From Piscirickettsiaceae bacterium (GTDB taxonomy: Bacteria; Pseudomonadota; Gammaproteobacteria; Nitrosococcales; Methylophagaceae): a DNA stretch of 8,556 nucleotides. Under the pieces are notes generated by a model, which ran no database searches, was not told the DNA's origin, and worked only from the letters and a program-made list of their open reading frames with translations. Positions within the stretch are counted from its first letter, which is position 1, and the number at the start of each line of letters is the position of its first letter. The position numbers and the translations under genes are program-made. The stretch is taken from contig JABGUA010000142.1 of NCBI GenBank assembly GCA_018646825.1, positions 1 to 8,556 of the forward strand, read 5' to 3'. This document shows, in pieces, positions 7,055 through 8,556 of the stretch.

Positions 7055-7908
7055 TTAACCGTTTAGCAATTATTGGTGTTGGCTTGATTGGAGGCTCGCT
7101 GTCCTTGGCTTTGAAAAAAGCGGGAAAAGTAGCAGAAGTGGTGGGTTTTGCGAGAAGTGAAGAAACGCGGCAGCAAGCATTATCATTAGGTTTGATTGAT
7201 CGTGCTGCGATCTCTGTTGAAGATGCAATCACGGGTGCAGATGTGGTTTTATTGGCCGTGCCGATGGGCGCGATGGCCAAGACATTAGCAGACATAGCGC
7301 CGCATTTAACAGATAATATGATTATTACTGATGCAGGTAGTACCAAAGCGCAAGTCGTGGAAGCTGCGATAATGAGTTTGGGTGATAAAATAAGCCAATT
7401 TGTACCGGGGCATCCCATTGCCGGTACAGAAAAAAGTGGGCCATCAGCTGCTTTTCCTGAACTTTATCAAGGTCATAGGGTCATTTTGACGCCCATTGAG
7501 CAAACGGACCTAGAGGCATTAAAAGTAGTACAAGTAATGTGGACCGATGCTGGAGCGGAGGTGTCAGAAATGACAATAAATCACCACGATCATGTCTTGG
7601 CAGCAACAAGTCATCTACCGCATTTATTAGCATTTAACTTAGTCGGGTTATTAGCTCAAAGCGAAGATGTTGATGATGTTTTACGTTTTGCTGCTGGCGG
7701 CTTTAGAGACTTTTCACGTATTGCGTCAAGCGATCCTGTGATGTGGCGAGATATTTGTCTCAGCAATAATGTGGCGATCTTACAATTACTAAAACAATAT
7801 CAGCAGCAAATGGCAGAGATTGAGCAAGCCATAGAGCAACAAGATGGCGATTATTTGATGGATTTATTTCAACGAGCTAAACAAGCCCGTGATACCCGTT
7901 TTAAGTGA
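7051..7908 (+). CDS. tyrA: Prephenate dehydrogenase (could be arogenate/cyclohexadienyl type)
   Basis: A 285-residue cytoplasmic NAD(P)-dependent dehydrogenase of the TyrA family that oxidatively decarboxylates prephenate to 4-hydroxyphenylpyruvate, or arogenate to tyrosine. The N-terminal Rossmann domain carries GVGLIGGS (9-16), LLAVPMG (67-73) and ITDAGSTK (92-99). Next come GHPIAGTEKSG (120-130), with the family's conserved catalytic-region His121, then ATSHLPHLLAFNL with His188, and GGFRDFSRIASSDPVMWRDI (216-235) with Arg219. It is free-standing: no chorismate mutase domain at the N-terminus, no ACT domain at the C-terminus and no fusion to AroA, unlike enteric TyrA or the fused forms of some pseudomonads. 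Substrate preference cannot be read from sequence. The start overlaps the hisC stop as ATGA, with a good GGAG at 7039-7042 eight bases upstream. Confidence 0.94.
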   Translation: MINRLAIIGVGLIGGSLSLALKKAGKVAEVVGFARSEETRQQALSLGLIDRAAISVEDAITGADVVLLAVPMGAMAKTLADIAPHLTDNMIITDAGSTKAQVVEAAIMSLGDKISQFVPGHPIAGTEKSGPSAAFPELYQGHRVILTPIEQTDLEALKVVQVMWTDAGAEVSEMTINHHDHVLAATSHLPHLLAFNLVGLLAQSEDVDDVLRFAAGGFRDFSRIASSDPVMWRDICLSNNVAILQLLKQYQQQMAEIEQAIEQQDGDYLMDLFQRAKQARDTRFK

Positions 7909-7957
7909 GTTTTAAGTCAATAATAATGAAATGTGTTCAAATGGAATTGAGACTAGT

Positions 7958-7961
7958 GGAG
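7958..7961 (+). promoter_or_regulatory. Ribosome binding site for the GTG start of aroA
   Basis: GGAG precedes GTG 7973 by eleven bases, rather long but the only candidate. It lies in the 64-nt tyrA-aroA gap, the widest spacing inside the run, where I see no convincing promoter or terminator. Confidence 0.5.
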
Positions 7962-7972
7962 TTTAAAATAGC

Positions 7973-8556
7973 GTGAGTGAACAACAAAAACAATATATCG
8001 TTCAACCGGGCGGGAAACTAACGGGTGATATTCGCGTACCTGGAGATAAGTCTATTTCGCACCGCTCAATTATGCTGGGTGCCATTGCGGAAGGTGTGAC
8101 GAATGTCACTGGTTTTTTGGAAGGTGAAGACGCCTTAGCCACATTAAAAGCATTCAGGGAAATGGGCGTTAAAATAGAGGGCCCTGAACAGGGTCGAGTC
8201 ATTATTCATGGTGTAGGGATGAATGGTTTAACATTGCCAGAAAATGCCCTAGATTTAGGGAATTCAGGCACCTCAATACGACTTTTATGTGGACTGTTAG
8301 CAGGGCAAAATTTTAATACGGTCTTGAAAGGTGATAATTCACTGGCAAAACGGCCAATGGGTAGGGTTATTGACCCACTCGCAAAAATGGGCGCGGTGAT
8401 CGGCAGCCATGAAGGAAAACTACCTTTGCATGTGCAAGGGGGTAACACCTTATATGCGATTGCTTATGAATTACCGATGGCCAGTGCTCAAGTGAAATCC
8501 TGTTTATTATTGGCAGGAATGTACGCGAAAGGAAAAACAACCATAGTAGAACCAGC
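7973..8556 (+). CDS. aroA: 3-phosphoshikimate 1-carboxyvinyltransferase (EPSP synthase), N-terminal part, 3' end outside window
   Basis: Sixth enzyme of the seven-step shikimate pathway, joining phosphoenolpyruvate to shikimate-3-phosphate. The window holds the first 194 residues of an expected 430-440. It begins VSEQQKQYIVQPGGKLTGDI. Motifs: RVPGDKSISHRS (21-32) with Lys26, Ser27 and Arg31 for substrate binding; FLEGEDALATL (48-58); LDLGNSGTSIRLL (93-105); DNSLAKRPMGRV (121-132); and PMASAQVKSCLLLAG (168-182). The GDKS and SAQVK strings resemble the class II group, but the loop is GNSGT with Gly99 where the Agrobacterium CP4 enzyme has alanine (recalled alignment). GTG 7973 is chosen because a TAA lies in frame at 7964-7966 and the first in-frame ATG falls after the DKSISHRS motif. 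It is the last gene seen in the run; cmk and rpsA commonly follow in related clusters but are outside the window. Confidence 0.95.
   Translation, partial: MSEQQKQYIVQPGGKLTGDIRVPGDKSISHRSIMLGAIAEGVTNVTGFLEGEDALATLKAFREMGVKIEGPEQGRVIIHGVGMNGLTLPENALDLGNSGTSIRLLCGLLAGQNFNTVLKGDNSLAKRPMGRVIDPLAKMGAVIGSHEGKLPLHVQGGNTLYAIAYELPMASAQVKSCLLLAGMYAKGKTTIVEP

Noticed and set aside
6981..7418. 145-codon open frame on the minus strand across the hisC-tyrA junction
   Set aside because: It is antisense to the conserved Rossmann domain of tyrA, low in complexity (A, S, T, I), and has no family resemblance or ribosome site that I can see.
8002..8448. Two minus-strand frames opposite aroA
   Set aside because: Both are shadows of aroA, which is missed by ATG-only calling because it starts with GTG.

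Overview
The window looks like ordinary chromosomal DNA from a gammaproteobacterium with moderately low GC (low 40s by eye, not computed). The basis is the near-E. coli-like C-terminus of release factor 3 (PrfC), the IleS and LspA sequences, the retained ileS-lspA pair, and a DUF3579 protein, a family I associate with beta- and gammaproteobacteria. I cannot name the genus. There is no sign of phage, insertion sequence, CRISPR, tRNA or rRNA, and no stretch over 300 bases lacks a gene.

Left part (1-2556): four genes of mixed function. They are the 3' end of prfC (translation termination), a two-CBS-domain protein on the same strand, a DUF3579 protein on the opposite strand whose stop lies one base from the CBS gene's stop, and, divergent from it across a 153-bp AT-rich gap, a membrane-anchored amidohydrolase-superfamily enzyme with a complete set of binuclear-metal ligands.

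Right part (2557-8556): a compact plus-strand run ileS-lspA-hisC-tyrA-aroA, preceded by a promoter with a perfect TATAAT box. Gaps are 12 nt between ileS and lspA, 4-base ATGA overlaps at lspA/hisC and hisC/tyrA, and 64 nt before aroA, which starts with GTG and runs off the end. The first two genes charge tRNA-Ile and mature lipoproteins. The other three serve amino acid synthesis: HisC in histidine (often also aromatic transamination), TyrA in tyrosine, AroA in the shikimate pathway. This joins the front of the usual ribF-ileS-lspA-fkpB-ispH cluster to the back of the usual pheA-hisC-tyrA-aroA cluster.

The points most worth a second look are this hybrid operon, the GTG starts of ileS and aroA, the metal-site pattern of the anchored hydrolase, and a possible 40-codon leader ORF ending in a TAATG overlap with the hydrolase start. 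I found no convincing undescribed multi-gene system.
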